NCBI GenBank assembly: GCA_934746785.1
Contig: CAKVFO010000024.1
Span: 1 to 28,487 of the forward strand
From: an uncultured Clostridium sp.
GTDB taxonomy: Bacteria; Bacillota; Clostridia; Clostridiales; Clostridiaceae
DNA: 28,487 nt
Reading direction: 5' to 3'
Both the position numbers and the translations under genes were made by a program. Below are positions 14,406 through 23,654 of the stretch, piece after piece. The notes below the pieces were generated by a model. The model made no database searches. It saw only the letters and a program-made list of their open reading frames with translations, and was not told where the DNA came from. Position 1 is the first letter of the stretch. Every line of letters begins with the position of its first letter.

Positions 14406-16598
14406 TTGATAGAGACTTTGATAAAAAAGATAGAAGATAATTGTACTAATGTAGACATAGATTTAGTTAAAAAGGCATATTGTTTTGCTGAAGAGGCTCA
14501 TAAGAATCAAAAAAGAGATTCTGGAGAACCATACATAATACATCCAATAGAAGTTGCAGAAATTTTAGCGGAACTGGGTATGGATACAAGTACTATAGTA
14601 GCAGGGTTATTACATGATGTGTTAGAAGATACACCTTGTAGTTTTAAAGAAATGAGTGAAGAATTTAACATTGAAGTTGCAACTTTAGTAGATGGAGTAA
14701 CTAAACTTGGAAAGATTGAGTATAAAACAAAGGAAGAACAGCAGGCTGATAATGTTAGAAAAATGCTGCTTGCTATGGCAAAAGACATAAGGGTAATAAT
14801 AATTAAACTTGCGGATAGATTACATAATTTAAGAACTCTTAAGTATGTTGCAAAAGCTAAACAAAAGTCTAAAGCAAAAGAAACTCTAGATATCTATGCT
14901 CCTTTAGCACATAGATTAGGAATGTCTAAGATAAAATGGGAGCTTGAAGATTTATCTTTTAGGTATCTTCATGAAGAAGAATATTATCAGTTAGTTCATG
15001 ATATTGCAGAAAAAAGAGTAGAAAGAGAAAATTATATTTCTAAAATAATAAACGAAATTACTACAAAACTTGATGATTCGGGAATAGATTGCGATGTAGA
15101 AGGAAGACCAAAGCACTTTTATAGTATCTATAGAAAGATGGTTAATAAAAACAAAAATTTAGAGCAGATATTCGATTTGACTGCTATTAGAATTTTAGTT
15201 AATTCAGTTAAGGACTGTTATGCTGTTTTAGGAATTGTACATACAATATATACTCCTATACCAGGAAGATTTAAAGATTATATAGCTATGCCTAAACCTA
15301 ATATGTATCAGTCTCTTCATACAACAGTAATAGGTTCGGAAGGTAAAATATTTGAAATTCAAATTCGTACTTTTGATATGCATAAAACAGCTGAATATGG
15401 TATAGCTGCCCATTGGAAATATAAAGAGGGAAATAGTGATTCTGGGGAAGAAAAAGAAGATAGTTTTGAACATAAGCTTGTTTGGCTTAGAGATATGCTT
15501 GAATGGCAGAAGGAAACATCTGATGCAGAAGAGTTTATAGAAGGTTTTAAAATTGATTTATTTTCTGATGAAGTATTTGTGTTTACACCTAAGGGTGTGG
15601 TTATAAACTTAGCAAGTGGTTCTACACCAATAGATTTTGCTTATAGAATACATACTGATGTAGGTAATAAGTGTGTAGGTGCAAAGGTAAATGGTAAAAT
15701 TGTCCCTTTAGATTATAGATTAAAAACAGGTGAAATTGTTGAAGTTATAACATCATCTTCTTCTAAGGGGCCTAGTATGAGTTGGCTTAATATTGCCAAA
15801 AGTAATCAAGCAAAGAGTAAGATTAAATCATGGTTTAAGAAAGCTAAAAGAGAAGAAAATATAAATAGAGGAAGAGAACTTCTAGAAAAAGAATTGAAAA
15901 AACAAGGTGTTCATCTTGCAGATATACTTCAAGGCGAAACATATGAAAAAATGCAGAAAAGATATAATATACATAATACAGAAGATATATATTTCGTTAT
16001 TGGAATGGGAAATGCAAGTGCTTCAGCCTTTGTTTCAAAATTAAAAGAAGATCATGCTGTTGAAAAAGAAAAATATAGTGAGCAAGCAGAAAATAAGTTT
16101 ATTGAAGAACAGATACAAAAATCAGAGAGAAATGAAAAAACTTCAAAAGATTATGGAATTACTGTAAAAGGTGAAAGTAATCTTATGGTAAGATTTGCAA
16201 GGTGCTGCAATCCAGTTCCAGGAGACGATATAATGGGATATATCACTAAGGGAAGGGGAGTATCTGTACATAGAACAGATTGTACTAATTTGAAATCATT
16301 AATAGCACATGATCCAAATAAAGTTTTAGAAGTCAATTGGGGAACATCTAAAGGCGCATCATATATTGCTGAAATATGCGTGAAAACAGAAGATAAACAA
16401 GGAATTTTAACTGAGGTAACCAAGGCTATAACAGATTCTAATTTATATCTAAATTCATTAAATGCGAACTCGTCAAAAGGAAATGAAGCACTTATTAGTA
16501 TTAAAGTTAAAATTGATACAAGAGAGCAGCTTAAAGAACTTATGAAAAAAATAAGAAAACTTAAAGGTGTAGTTGATGTGTTTAGAATGAATAGTTAG
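14406..16598 (+). CDS. relA: Bifunctional (p)ppGpp synthetase/hydrolase
   Basis: Makes and degrades the stringent-response alarmone. TTG at 14406 is chosen: AGGAG lies 8 nt upstream and the 730-aa product has the usual length; the frame back to 14355 runs through the leader hairpin. Domains in order: hydrolase HD domain (AHKNQKRDSGEPYIIHP, LLHDVLEDT), synthetase (RPKHFYSIYRKM, MPKPNMYQSLHTTV, with GRFKD: the RXKD form typical of bifunctional enzymes), TGS (EVFVFTPKGVVINLASGSTP), the Cys-containing region RFARCCNPVPGDDIMGYIT, and a C-terminal ACT domain. All active-site landmarks of both halves are visible. It heads a run with dtd and the following genes and has its own promoter and leader hairpin. 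Confidence 0.96.
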   Translation: MIETLIKKIEDNCTNVDIDLVKKAYCFAEEAHKNQKRDSGEPYIIHPIEVAEILAELGMDTSTIVAGLLHDVLEDTPCSFKEMSEEFNIEVATLVDGVTKLGKIEYKTKEEQQADNVRKMLLAMAKDIRVIIIKLADRLHNLRTLKYVAKAKQKSKAKETLDIYAPLAHRLGMSKIKWELEDLSFRYLHEEEYYQLVHDIAEKRVERENYISKIINEITTKLDDSGIDCDVEGRPKHFYSIYRKMVNKNKNLEQIFDLTAIRILVNSVKDCYAVLGIVHTIYTPIPGRFKDYIAMPKPNMYQSLHTTVIGSEGKIFEIQIRTFDMHKTAEYGIAAHWKYKEGNSDSGEEKEDSFEHKLVWLRDMLEWQKETSDAEEFIEGFKIDLFSDEVFVFTPKGVVINLASGSTPIDFAYRIHTDVGNKCVGAKVNGKIVPLDYRLKTGEIVEVITSSSSKGPSMSWLNIAKSNQAKSKIKSWFKKAKREENINRGRELLEKELKKQGVHLADILQGETYEKMQKRYNIHNTEDIYFVIGMGNASASAFVSKLKEDHAVEKEKYSEQAENKFIEEQIQKSERNEKTSKDYGITVKGESNLMVRFARCCNPVPGDDIMGYITKGRGVSVHRTDCTNLKSLIAHDPNKVLEVNWGTSKGASYIAEICVKTEDKQGILTEVTKAITDSNLYLNSLNANSSKGNEALISIKVKIDTREQLKELMKKIRKLKGVVDVFRMNS

Positions 16599-16609
16599 GA
16601 GATATAGGG

Positions 16610-17059
16610 ATGAGAGCAGTAATTCAAAGAGTAAAAAGTTCTAAGGTATCAGTAGATGGTAAAGTTATAGGTTCTATAAATAGAGGATTTAATGTTTTGC
16701 TAGGAATATCAAAAGATGATACTATAGAAGATGTTAATTATATTAAAGATAAAATAATAAATTTAAGAGTTTTTGAAGATGAAGATGATAAGATGAATAA
16801 CTCTTTATTAGATATTGAGGGAGAATTATTAATTATATCACAATTTACTTTATATGGAGATTGTAGAAAAGGAAGAAGACCAAATTTTATGGAGGCTATG
16901 AAGGGATCAGATGCTGAAGAACTTTATGAAACTTTTTTAGATGAAATAAAAAAGTCTAATCTTAAAGTTGAGTGTGGTAAGTTTGGTGCAGATATGACTG
17001 TTGATATAGTTAATGATGGGCCTGTAACAATATTATTAGATAGTAAAAAAAATTTCTAA
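16610..17059 (+). CDS. dtd: D-aminoacyl-tRNA deacylase
   Basis: Removes D-amino acids wrongly attached to tRNA. The 149-aa length is exact for the family. Seen: the start MRAVIQRVKSSKVSVDG, the catalytic SQFTLYGDCRKGRRP, FGADMTVDIVNDGPVTILLD with the conserved NxGPxT. It starts 11 nt after rel with TAGGAGATATAGGG upstream, the same pairing of rel and dtd as in Bacillus. Confidence 0.97.
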   Translation: MRAVIQRVKSSKVSVDGKVIGSINRGFNVLLGISKDDTIEDVNYIKDKIINLRVFEDEDDKMNNSLLDIEGELLIISQFTLYGDCRKGRRPNFMEAMKGSDAEELYETFLDEIKKSNLKVECGKFGADMTVDIVNDGPVTILLDSKKNF

Positions 17060-17075
17060 ATTGTGAGGTGTAATC

Positions 17076-17675
17076 ATGATAGTAAAAACGATAATAACAG
17101 GAGAAATACAAGAAAATTGTTATATTGTTATAGAAGAAAATACTAAAAAAGCTTTTATGGTAGACCCAGGAGATGAAGGAAATAAAATTGCAGATGTAGT
17201 AGATTCATTAGGTGTTGAATTAGAGTTTATATTATTAACTCATGGTCACTTTGATCATGTAGGTGCTGTAGAATATATAGCAGACAAATATAAAATTCCA
17301 TTCTATATAAATGAAATAGATGAAAAATGGAGTGAAAAGGTACCATCATTATTTGGAAAGTTAAGAAAAGCTGATGGATATTTAAAAGATGGAGATACTA
17401 TAGCTTTTGGAGATAAAAGCATAAAAATTATATCAACACCAGGTCATACTGAAGGTGGTCTTTGCTTTTTAATAGATGATGTTCTTTTAACTGGAGATAC
17501 TCTATTTAGAGCTTCTGTAGGAAGAACTGATTTTCCTGGAGGAAACTCTAAGAAAATTATAGATAGTATAAAAAATAGATTGCTAGGATTAGGTGATGAT
17601 ATATCTGTATATCCAGGTCATGGACCATCATCAACTATAGCATTTGAAAAGGAGAGAAATCCTTATTTAAATTAA
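17076..17675 (+). CDS. MBL-fold metallohydrolase (glyoxalase II-like)
   Basis: A 199-aa metallo-beta-lactamase-fold protein of the YqgX/YcbL-like group. Seen: LTHGHFDHVGAVEYI (the HxHxDH metal motif), STPGHTEGGLCFLIDD, LLTGDTLFRASVGRTDFPGG and YPGHGPSST, supplying the His and Asp ligands of a two-metal site. Family members hydrolyse thioesters such as hydroxyacylglutathione; clostridia generally lack glutathione, so the substrate is unknown. It lies 16 nt after dtd and 9 nt before hemZ. Confidence 0.88.
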   Translation: MIVKTIITGEIQENCYIVIEENTKKAFMVDPGDEGNKIADVVDSLGVELEFILLTHGHFDHVGAVEYIADKYKIPFYINEIDEKWSEKVPSLFGKLRKADGYLKDGDTIAFGDKSIKIISTPGHTEGGLCFLIDDVLLTGDTLFRASVGRTDFPGGNSKKIIDSIKNRLLGLGDDISVYPGHGPSSTIAFEKERNPYLN

Positions 17676-17684
17676 GGAGATAAA

Positions 17685-19115
17685 ATGGAAAGAAAAATAA
17701 AATTAAACGACTTTAAATATAGATATGATGTATATCAAATGTTTAATATATATTTCACCTTAGATGAATTAAAGTTTTCTGAGGAAGAAGGAGATTATGA
17801 GGTTAACATAAGTTCTGATAAGGTTACATTTAAATATAAAGATATAATAAATGAGGAGTTCTTTACTGAATATGAGAAAGAAAAAGAAACCGTTAAAAAG
17901 ATTATATTTAAGTCTTTATCAGATATAACTGGTGAAGTATATCCATGGGGAACTTTAGTAGGAATAAGACCTTCAAAAATTGCATTAAAGCATTTAAAAG
18001 AAGGAAAGTCAGAAGAGGATATTAAAAAGATATTTTATGATGAACATTATACTAATGCAGAAAAAGCTAAGTTATGTATAGATGTAGCTAAATTTGAAGA
18101 AAAATATGTTAATCAAGATGAAAAAGTAATTTCTATTTATGTTGGAATGGCTTTTTGCCCAACAAGATGTCTTTATTGCTCTTTTGCAGCTAACCCTATA
18201 GGTGGAAATAAAAAGCTTGTAGATCCATATTTAAAGGCTTTATCTTACGAAATAGAAGAAATAAAGAAGTATGTTGATGAAAAAGGTCTTAAAATAGAAA
18301 CAGTTTACTTTGGAGGAGGTACTCCAACTTCAGTAAGTGAAGAAGAATTTGAAAATATCATGAATAAGATATATAATTCCTTTGTAGACTCTAGAAATAT
18401 AAAGGAATTTACTGTAGAATGTGGAAGACCTGATTCTATAACAGAAAAAAAGTTAAAGTCAATGAAGAAGTATGGGGTTACAAGAATAAGTATAAATCCT
18501 CAAACTATGAACGATAAAACTCTTGAGCTTATAGGAAGAGGTCATAATTCTCAGGATATAAGAGAAAAGTTTAAATTAGCTAGAGAGCTTGGATTTGAAG
18601 ATATAAATATGGATATGATAATAGGACTTCCAGGAGAAGGAATTGAAGAAGCTAAACATACAGTAGCAGAGATAAAGAAGTTATCTCCAGATAGTTTAAC
18701 TGTTCATGGTTTATCTTTAAAGAGAGGTTCTATAATGTATGAAAACTTCATTTTAAAGAAAGGTCTTGGTCTTAAGAGTCAGGATGAAGTACTTAAAATG
18801 TATGAAGAGAGCAGAAAACTAGCAGAAGATCTAAATTTACAGTCTTATTATATGTATAGACAAAAAAATATGGTTGGAAATATGGAGAACTTAGGTTATA
18901 CAAAACCAGGAAAAGAATGCATCTATAATATGGAGATGATTGAAGATAATCAAACTATAATTGCATTAGGAGCTGATGCGGTTAGTAAAGTAGTTTTCAT
19001 AGATGAAGGAAGAATAGAGCGTTTTGGTAATGTAAAAGACGTAAAAGGATACGTTGAAAGAATAGAAGAAATGGTAGAAGGTAAGATTAAACTACTTGAT
19101 ACTTTATATAAATAA
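17685..19115 (+). CDS. hemZ: HemZ-type coproporphyrinogen dehydrogenase-like radical SAM protein
   Basis: A 476-aa radical SAM protein. The N-terminal 150 residues are specific to the HemZ subgroup; then comes the cluster motif FCPTRCLYCSF (CX3CX2C, about 158-165), the ETVYFGGGTPTS segment, ISINPQTMNDKTLELIGRGH, and NMDMIIGLPGEG, all characteristic of the oxygen-independent coproporphyrinogen oxidase (HemN) family. In Bacillus HemZ is an oxygen-independent enzyme of haem synthesis; in clostridia without haem the true reaction is unsettled. GGAG lies close upstream of the ATG. It is tightly packed between the MBL gene and hisS. Confidence 0.88.
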   Translation: MERKIKLNDFKYRYDVYQMFNIYFTLDELKFSEEEGDYEVNISSDKVTFKYKDIINEEFFTEYEKEKETVKKIIFKSLSDITGEVYPWGTLVGIRPSKIALKHLKEGKSEEDIKKIFYDEHYTNAEKAKLCIDVAKFEEKYVNQDEKVISIYVGMAFCPTRCLYCSFAANPIGGNKKLVDPYLKALSYEIEEIKKYVDEKGLKIETVYFGGGTPTSVSEEEFENIMNKIYNSFVDSRNIKEFTVECGRPDSITEKKLKSMKKYGVTRISINPQTMNDKTLELIGRGHNSQDIREKFKLARELGFEDINMDMIIGLPGEGIEEAKHTVAEIKKLSPDSLTVHGLSLKRGSIMYENFILKKGLGLKSQDEVLKMYEESRKLAEDLNLQSYYMYRQKNMVGNMENLGYTKPGKECIYNMEMIEDNQTIIALGADAVSKVVFIDEGRIERFGNVKDVKGYVERIEEMVEGKIKLLDTLYK

Positions 19116-19127
19116 GGAGGATTTAGA

Positions 19128-20375
19128 ATGGAAATGCAAGCACCTAAGGGTACTAAAGATATGCTTCCTCAAGATGCCTATAAGTGGCACTATGTTGAGA
19201 ACGTATTTAAACGTGTTGCAAAGAATTTTGGGGTTAAGGAGATAAGAACACCTATATTTGAGCATACTGAATTATTTTTAAGAGGTGTAGGAGATACTAC
19301 AGATGTTGTACAAAAAGAAATGTATACATTTAATGATAAAGGTAACAGAAGTATAACATTAAAGCCAGAAGGTACATCACCAGCTGTTAGAGCATTTATT
19401 GAAGGAAGATTATTTAATGAAGCTCAGCCAACAAAGTTATATTATGTAACTCCATGCTTTAGATATGAAAATGTACAAAAAGGAAGACTTAGACAATTTC
19501 ATCAATGTGGAATAGAAGTATTTGGCTCTAAGGAAGCATCTATGGATGGTGAAGTTATTGCATTTGCAATGCAGGTTCTAAAAGAATTAGGATTAAGCAA
19601 ACTAGAACTTCATATGAATAATTTAGGATGCCCAACATGTAGAGCAAAGTATAATGAAGCTTTAAAGAATTTCTTAAAAGAAAATTATGATAATCTTTGT
19701 GAAACATGTAAGGGAAGATTCGAAAAGAATCCAATGAGAATTCTAGATTGTAAAGAAAAGAAATGTAATGAAATAACTAAAAATGCACCTAACATATTAG
19801 ACTATATATGTGAAGATTGTTCTACACACTTTGAACAAGTAAAAGAATATTTAAATCTTTTAAATATTCCATATGTAATAGATCCTACTATAGTTAGAGG
19901 TTTAGATTATTATACAAAGACTATCTTTGAAATTATAAATGATGATTTCACTGTAATAGGTGGAGGAAGATACGATAAGTTAATAGAAGAACTTAACGGA
20001 CCTGATATGCCAGCTATTGGATTTGGTATGGGAATAGAAAGAATGATAATGGCTCTTGAAAAAGAAGGCGTTGAAATACCAAAAGAAGAAGATTTTGCTC
20101 TTTATATAGGTTCAAGAGGAGAAGAAGCTTATAAGAAGTCTTTTGTTCTTGCTAATGAACTAAGAAGCAAAGATATTAAGGTTGAAATAAACCATATGGG
20201 AAGAAGCTTTAAGGCAGAAATGAAGTATGCTAACAAAATAGGAGCGAGATTCACTACTGTTTTGGGTGATGATGAACTTGAAAACAAAGTTATCAAGTTA
20301 AAAAGAATGGCTGATGGAGAAATATTTGAAGTTTCTCTTGATAATATAGATGATATTGTTAAAGCAATTAAATAA
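19128..20375 (+). CDS. hisS: Histidyl-tRNA synthetase
   Basis: Class II aminoacyl-tRNA synthetase charging tRNA-His. The 415-aa length is normal. Seen: the start QAPKGTKDMLPQD, motif 2 CFRYENVQKGRLRQFHQCG, the histidine-binding RGLDYYTKTIFEI, motif 3 AIGFGMGIERMIM, and a C-terminal anticodon-binding domain. Four cysteine pairs (CPTC, CETC, C...KKC, CEDC at about 165-225) sit in the insertion, a possible metal site seen in related enzymes. AGGAGG stands 8 nt before the ATG. Confidence 0.97.
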   Translation: MEMQAPKGTKDMLPQDAYKWHYVENVFKRVAKNFGVKEIRTPIFEHTELFLRGVGDTTDVVQKEMYTFNDKGNRSITLKPEGTSPAVRAFIEGRLFNEAQPTKLYYVTPCFRYENVQKGRLRQFHQCGIEVFGSKEASMDGEVIAFAMQVLKELGLSKLELHMNNLGCPTCRAKYNEALKNFLKENYDNLCETCKGRFEKNPMRILDCKEKKCNEITKNAPNILDYICEDCSTHFEQVKEYLNLLNIPYVIDPTIVRGLDYYTKTIFEIINDDFTVIGGGRYDKLIEELNGPDMPAIGFGMGIERMIMALEKEGVEIPKEEDFALYIGSRGEEAYKKSFVLANELRSKDIKVEINHMGRSFKAEMKYANKIGARFTTVLGDDELENKVIKLKRMADGEIFEVSLDNIDDIVKAIK

Positions 20376-20393
20376 GAAAGGAATGACAGGCAA

Positions 20394-22202
20394 ATGGGAG
20401 AAGCTTTAGGCGGACTAAAAAGAACCATGTATTGTGGCGAACCTAGAGAAAGCCATATAGGGCAAACTATTACCCTTATGGGATGGGTTCAAAGAAATAG
20501 AAAATTAGGTGGATTAGATTTCATCGATCTTAGAGATAGAGAAGGAATTATGCAGGTTGTTTTTGGTGAAGAAATAAATGCAGAAGCATTTGAAAAAGCT
20601 AAATCAATTAAACCAGAATACTGTATAGCTGTAACTGGTAAAGTTGTAAAACGTGAATCACCAAATGAAAAAATGAAAACTGGTATGGTTGAATTATTAT
20701 GTGAAAGTGTTAAGATTCTTTCTGAATCAGATACACCACCAATATACATAAAAGAAGACTTAGATGCTGGTGAACAAATAAGATTAAAATATAGATATCT
20801 AGATTTAAGAAGACCTGATATGCAAAGAATCTTTATGATAAGAAATAGAGCGTCTAAGGCTATCAGAGACTTTATGGATAACAATGGTTTCTTAGAAATA
20901 GAAACTCCTGTTCTTACGAAATCAACTCCAGAAGGAGCAAGAGATTATTTAGTTCCTTCAAGAAATTATCCAGGAATGTTCTACGCACTTCCTCAATCAC
21001 CACAAATCTTTAAACAATTATTAATGGTATCTGGATTTGACAAATACTATCAAATAACAAAATGCTTTAGAGATGAAGATTTAAGAGCTAACAGACAACC
21101 AGAATTTACTCAAGTAGATATGGAACTTAGCTTTGTTGAACAAGAAGATATAATGGCATATAATGAAAAGTTAATTGCACATGTATTTAAAGAAGTTATA
21201 GGACATGAAGTTAAACTTCCAATTCCAAGAATGACATTTAAAGATGCAATGGAAAAATACGGTTCAGATAAGCCGGATATAAGATTTGGAATGGAAATAA
21301 CTAATATTACAGAAGATGTTAAAGATATGGATTTTGTAGTATTTAAATCTGCTATAGAAAATGGTGGATCAGTTAGAGCTTTATGCTTAAAGGATGGAGC
21401 TTCTCTTGGAAGAAAGCCTTTAGATAAGCTTGGAGAATTCGTTAAGACTTATAAAGCTAAGGGTCTTGCATGGATTCAATTTAAAGAAGAAGGCATGAAA
21501 TCTTCAATAGCTAAATTCTTAACTGATGATGTTACAGCTAAAATAGCTAAGACTATGGGAGCTGAAACTGGAGATGCAGTTTTAATAGTAGCAGATAAGG
21601 ATTCAGTTGTACTACAAAGTTTAGGCGCATTAAGACTTGAACTTGCTAAACAATTTGATCTTATTAAAGATAAAAATGAATTTAAATTCACATGGGTTAC
21701 TGAATTCCCATTATTTGAATACAACGAAGAAGAAGAAAGGTATACAGCATGTCACCATCCATTTACAGCACCAATGGATGAAGATATTGATATGATAGAA
21801 TCAGATCCAGGCAAGGTGAGATCTAAGGCATATGATTTAGTGTTAAATGGTGAAGAATTGGGTGGAGGTTCTATAAGAATCCATGATATGAAACTTCAAG
21901 AAAGAATGTTTAAAGCATTAGGTTTCACAGAAGAAGAAGCTTGGGAAAGATTTGGATTCCTAATTCAAGCATTTAAGTTTGGCCCACCACCACATGGAGG
22001 ATTAGCTTTTGGTTTCGACAGAATGATAATGTTCTTAGCAGGAACTGATAACATAAAAGATGTTATTGCATTCCCTAAAAACCAAAATGCATACTGTTAC
22101 TTAAGTGAAGCTCCAAATGTAGTTGATGAAAAACAAATGTGCGAACTAGGAATTAAGATAGAAGTTCAAGATAATGAAAAAAGTGAAAAAATAGAAGAGT
22201 AA
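20394..22202 (+). CDS. aspS: Aspartyl-tRNA synthetase
   Basis: Class II synthetase charging tRNA-Asp, bacterial form. The 602-aa length is normal. Domains: N-terminal OB fold (ITLMGWVQRNRKLGGLDFIDLRDREG), catalytic core with motif 1 FLEIETPVLTKSTPEGARD, motif 2 CFRDEDLRANRQPEFTQVD, a GAD insertion domain (about 300-420), and motif 3 GLAFGFDRMIMFLAGT. The start at 20394 has a rather distant AAAGGA (about 11 nt) but gives the expected MGEALGGLKRTM leader. It ends the run and is followed by a strong terminator. Confidence 0.97.
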   Translation: MGEALGGLKRTMYCGEPRESHIGQTITLMGWVQRNRKLGGLDFIDLRDREGIMQVVFGEEINAEAFEKAKSIKPEYCIAVTGKVVKRESPNEKMKTGMVELLCESVKILSESDTPPIYIKEDLDAGEQIRLKYRYLDLRRPDMQRIFMIRNRASKAIRDFMDNNGFLEIETPVLTKSTPEGARDYLVPSRNYPGMFYALPQSPQIFKQLLMVSGFDKYYQITKCFRDEDLRANRQPEFTQVDMELSFVEQEDIMAYNEKLIAHVFKEVIGHEVKLPIPRMTFKDAMEKYGSDKPDIRFGMEITNITEDVKDMDFVVFKSAIENGGSVRALCLKDGASLGRKPLDKLGEFVKTYKAKGLAWIQFKEEGMKSSIAKFLTDDVTAKIAKTMGAETGDAVLIVADKDSVVLQSLGALRLELAKQFDLIKDKNEFKFTWVTEFPLFEYNEEEERYTACHHPFTAPMDEDIDMIESDPGKVRSKAYDLVLNGEELGGGSIRIHDMKLQERMFKALGFTEEEAWERFGFLIQAFKFGPPPHGGLAFGFDRMIMFLAGTDNIKDVIAFPKNQNAYCYLSEAPNVVDEKQMCELGIKIEVQDNEKSEKIEE

Positions 22203-22208
22203 TAGAAG

Positions 22209-22243
22209 ATGCCATGGTATAAAAAATACTATGGCATTTTTTT
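22209..22243 (+). terminator. Rho-independent terminator of aspS
   Basis: ATGCCATGGTAT (22209-22220) pairs with ATACTATGGCAT (22226-22237) with one G-T pair and a 5-A loop, followed by seven T. Repeat copy C begins at the next base. Confidence 0.92.
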
Positions 22244-22534
22244 AACGTATAGGAAATTAAAAAACTTTTTTTGAGAGGGAGTGCTGATTATTACTGGCTT
22301 TCTGATATGTAAGTCGTCCAATACGTTAAAAAATAATTGTAGGCCGCAAAAGAACCGAAAAGCAAAATTTCCGTTAGTATTTAAGGCGGTAGAAGCAATA
22401 TTTTTAAGCGACTGGTTGTGATTTGGAGCATAAAAATATTACTTCTATCCTCCAATTTTGCTTTTAGAACCTTTTGACAGGCTGTAACAAAGTGGCTTCC
22501 TGCGCTGAAAAGCGTGGCGTCAGCCACCTTGTTC
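22244..22534 (+). repeat. Intergenic repeat, copy C (full-length form)
   Basis: About 291 bp in three parts. 5' module (22244-22357): AACGTATAGG pairs with CCAATACGTT at 22318-22327 (9 of 10). Central stem: AAAAGCAAAATT (22358-22369) pairs perfectly with AATTTTGCTTTT (22454-22465), and inside it 22385-22406 pairs with 22431-22453 with one bulge and two non-Watson-Crick positions. 3' module (22466-22534): AACAAAGTGGCT (22486-22497) pairs with AGCCACCTTGTT (22522-22533), enclosing CGCT-GAAA-AGCG, a GNRA-capped stem. GC is higher than in neighbouring gaps. No gene inside. Copies A and B in this window are partial relatives. A structured RNA or a non-autonomous mobile element are both possible. 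Confidence 0.8.
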
Positions 22535-22550
22535 TTATGGATTTGTACTT

Positions 22551-22703
22551 TTAAATAAGTTTAATAAGTTGATATAGTATTATGCCACACACACATGTAA
22601 AGGTTATACTAATAACTTCTTCATAGTCTTTATTTTTTTTATCGTATATTAATATTGCCAAAAATAGTATTAATAACAATACAGTAACTATTAAATTCAT
22701 CAT
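22551..22703 (-). CDS. Small membrane protein, 50 aa
   Basis: A leftward frame of 50 codons with an excellent ribosome binding site (AAGGGGG, 8 nt before the ATG at 22703). The product begins MMNLIVTVLLLILFLAILIY, then a charged loop DKKNKDYEEV and a second hydrophobic stretch ISITFTCVCGIILYQLIKLI with two cysteines. This gives two membrane helices joined by a short charged turn. I recognise no family. It is divergent from the SanA-like gene and its 3' end lies 17 bp from repeat copy C. Composition, ribosome binding site and hydrophobic pattern make coding likely; function is unknown. Confidence 0.6.
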   Translation of the reverse strand: MMNLIVTVLLLILFLAILIYDKKNKDYEEVISITFTCVCGIILYQLIKLI

Positions 22704-22820
22704 AATATCATCCCCCTTGTTAAAAAATTTTACAAAAGAGTCATATATCCTTTAATGTTTAACAAATATTAATAATATTAACCAAAAATTAACTTTATTA
22801 ATAAAATTGTAATAAATAAA

Positions 22821-23591
22821 ATGAAAAAAATATTGATGCTTTTCTTTTTAACAAATATAGTTGATTTTGGATACATTAATAGTGAGAGGAATAGGATAAA
22901 GGTACTGAAAAAAATGGTTTTATGGATGCCTATTACAATATTTGTTATTCTATCAATTTTACTATTTATAATGGATGTAGTTCAAAGTGTAGGAGAAGAA
23001 AAAATTATTTCAGAAAAGAATATTCCAAAAGATATTAAGGTAATTTTAGTACTTGGAGCTGGCATAGAAAACAATGGAGAAATATGTGAAATGTTAATGG
23101 ATAGGCTGAAGAAAGCAGCTGATTTATATAAAAATATTAAAGATGCTAAAATCTTATTATCAGGTAATCATGGTAAGTGCAATTTTGATGAGGCTGCAGC
23201 TATGAAGAAATATATTATGAATATTTCAAAAGATATAAAAGAAGACAATATTTTTTTAGATCATTCAGGATTTTCTACGTATGATAGTATATATAGAGCA
23301 AAAAATATTTATAAAGTAGAGGAAGTAATTATTGTAACAAATTATTATCATTTACCTAGAACATTATATATAGCGGATAAAATGAAGATGGAAGCTTTTG
23401 GAATATATTCAGATACTAAAGATTATATAAATATAGATAGGTATAGAGAAAGAGAATTATTAGCTCAGGTAAAAGATTTTATATATACTAATATATTAAA
23501 ACCTAAACCTAAATTTTTAGATGAGGAACTACCAATAGATATATGTAATGATAAGGTTACTGATAATAAGATTAAAAATGTTAAAAATTGA
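22821..23591 (+). CDS. SanA/YdcF/ElyC-like DUF218 membrane protein
   Basis: A protein of up to 256 aa with a membrane helix at about residues 34-53 (WMPITIFVILSILLFIMDVV) and an outer DUF218 domain: VILVLGAGIENNGEICEMLMDRLKKAADLY, ILLSGNHGK, DEAAAMKKYI, DHSGFSTYDSIYRAKNIY and VTNYYHLPRTLYIADKMKM. Members of this family influence cell-envelope integrity (SanA, ElyC) but have no agreed activity. The ATG at 22821 has no ribosome binding site; the ATG at 22914 (residue 32), with AAAGG 11 nt upstream and directly before the helix, may be the true start, giving 225 aa. The 111-aa gene downstream is probably co-transcribed. Confidence 0.8.
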   Translation: MKKILMLFFLTNIVDFGYINSERNRIKVLKKMVLWMPITIFVILSILLFIMDVVQSVGEEKIISEKNIPKDIKVILVLGAGIENNGEICEMLMDRLKKAADLYKNIKDAKILLSGNHGKCNFDEAAAMKKYIMNISKDIKEDNIFLDHSGFSTYDSIYRAKNIYKVEEVIIVTNYYHLPRTLYIADKMKMEAFGIYSDTKDYINIDRYRERELLAQVKDFIYTNILKPKPKFLDEELPIDICNDKVTDNKIKNVKN

Positions 23592-23654
23592 AAAATACTA
23601 TTAAGTAAAATAATGTTATTACGAAAATAAAGTAAAAAGCTAGGGGGAGTCATT

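Noticed and set aside
22486..22533. 3' hairpin of the repeat as a group II intron domain V
   Set aside because: It has a GAAA loop, but no AGC catalytic triad, no two-nucleotide bulge in the right place, and no GTGCG-like 5' end or reverse transcriptase. The location near terminators alone is not enough.
22382..22560. Leftward open frame through repeat copy C (about 55 codons, containing MLQITTSRLKILLLPP)
   Set aside because: No ribosome binding site at a usable distance, the frame depends on the paired arms of the element, and the equivalent region is missing from copies A and B. It is best explained as a by-product of the structured repeat.
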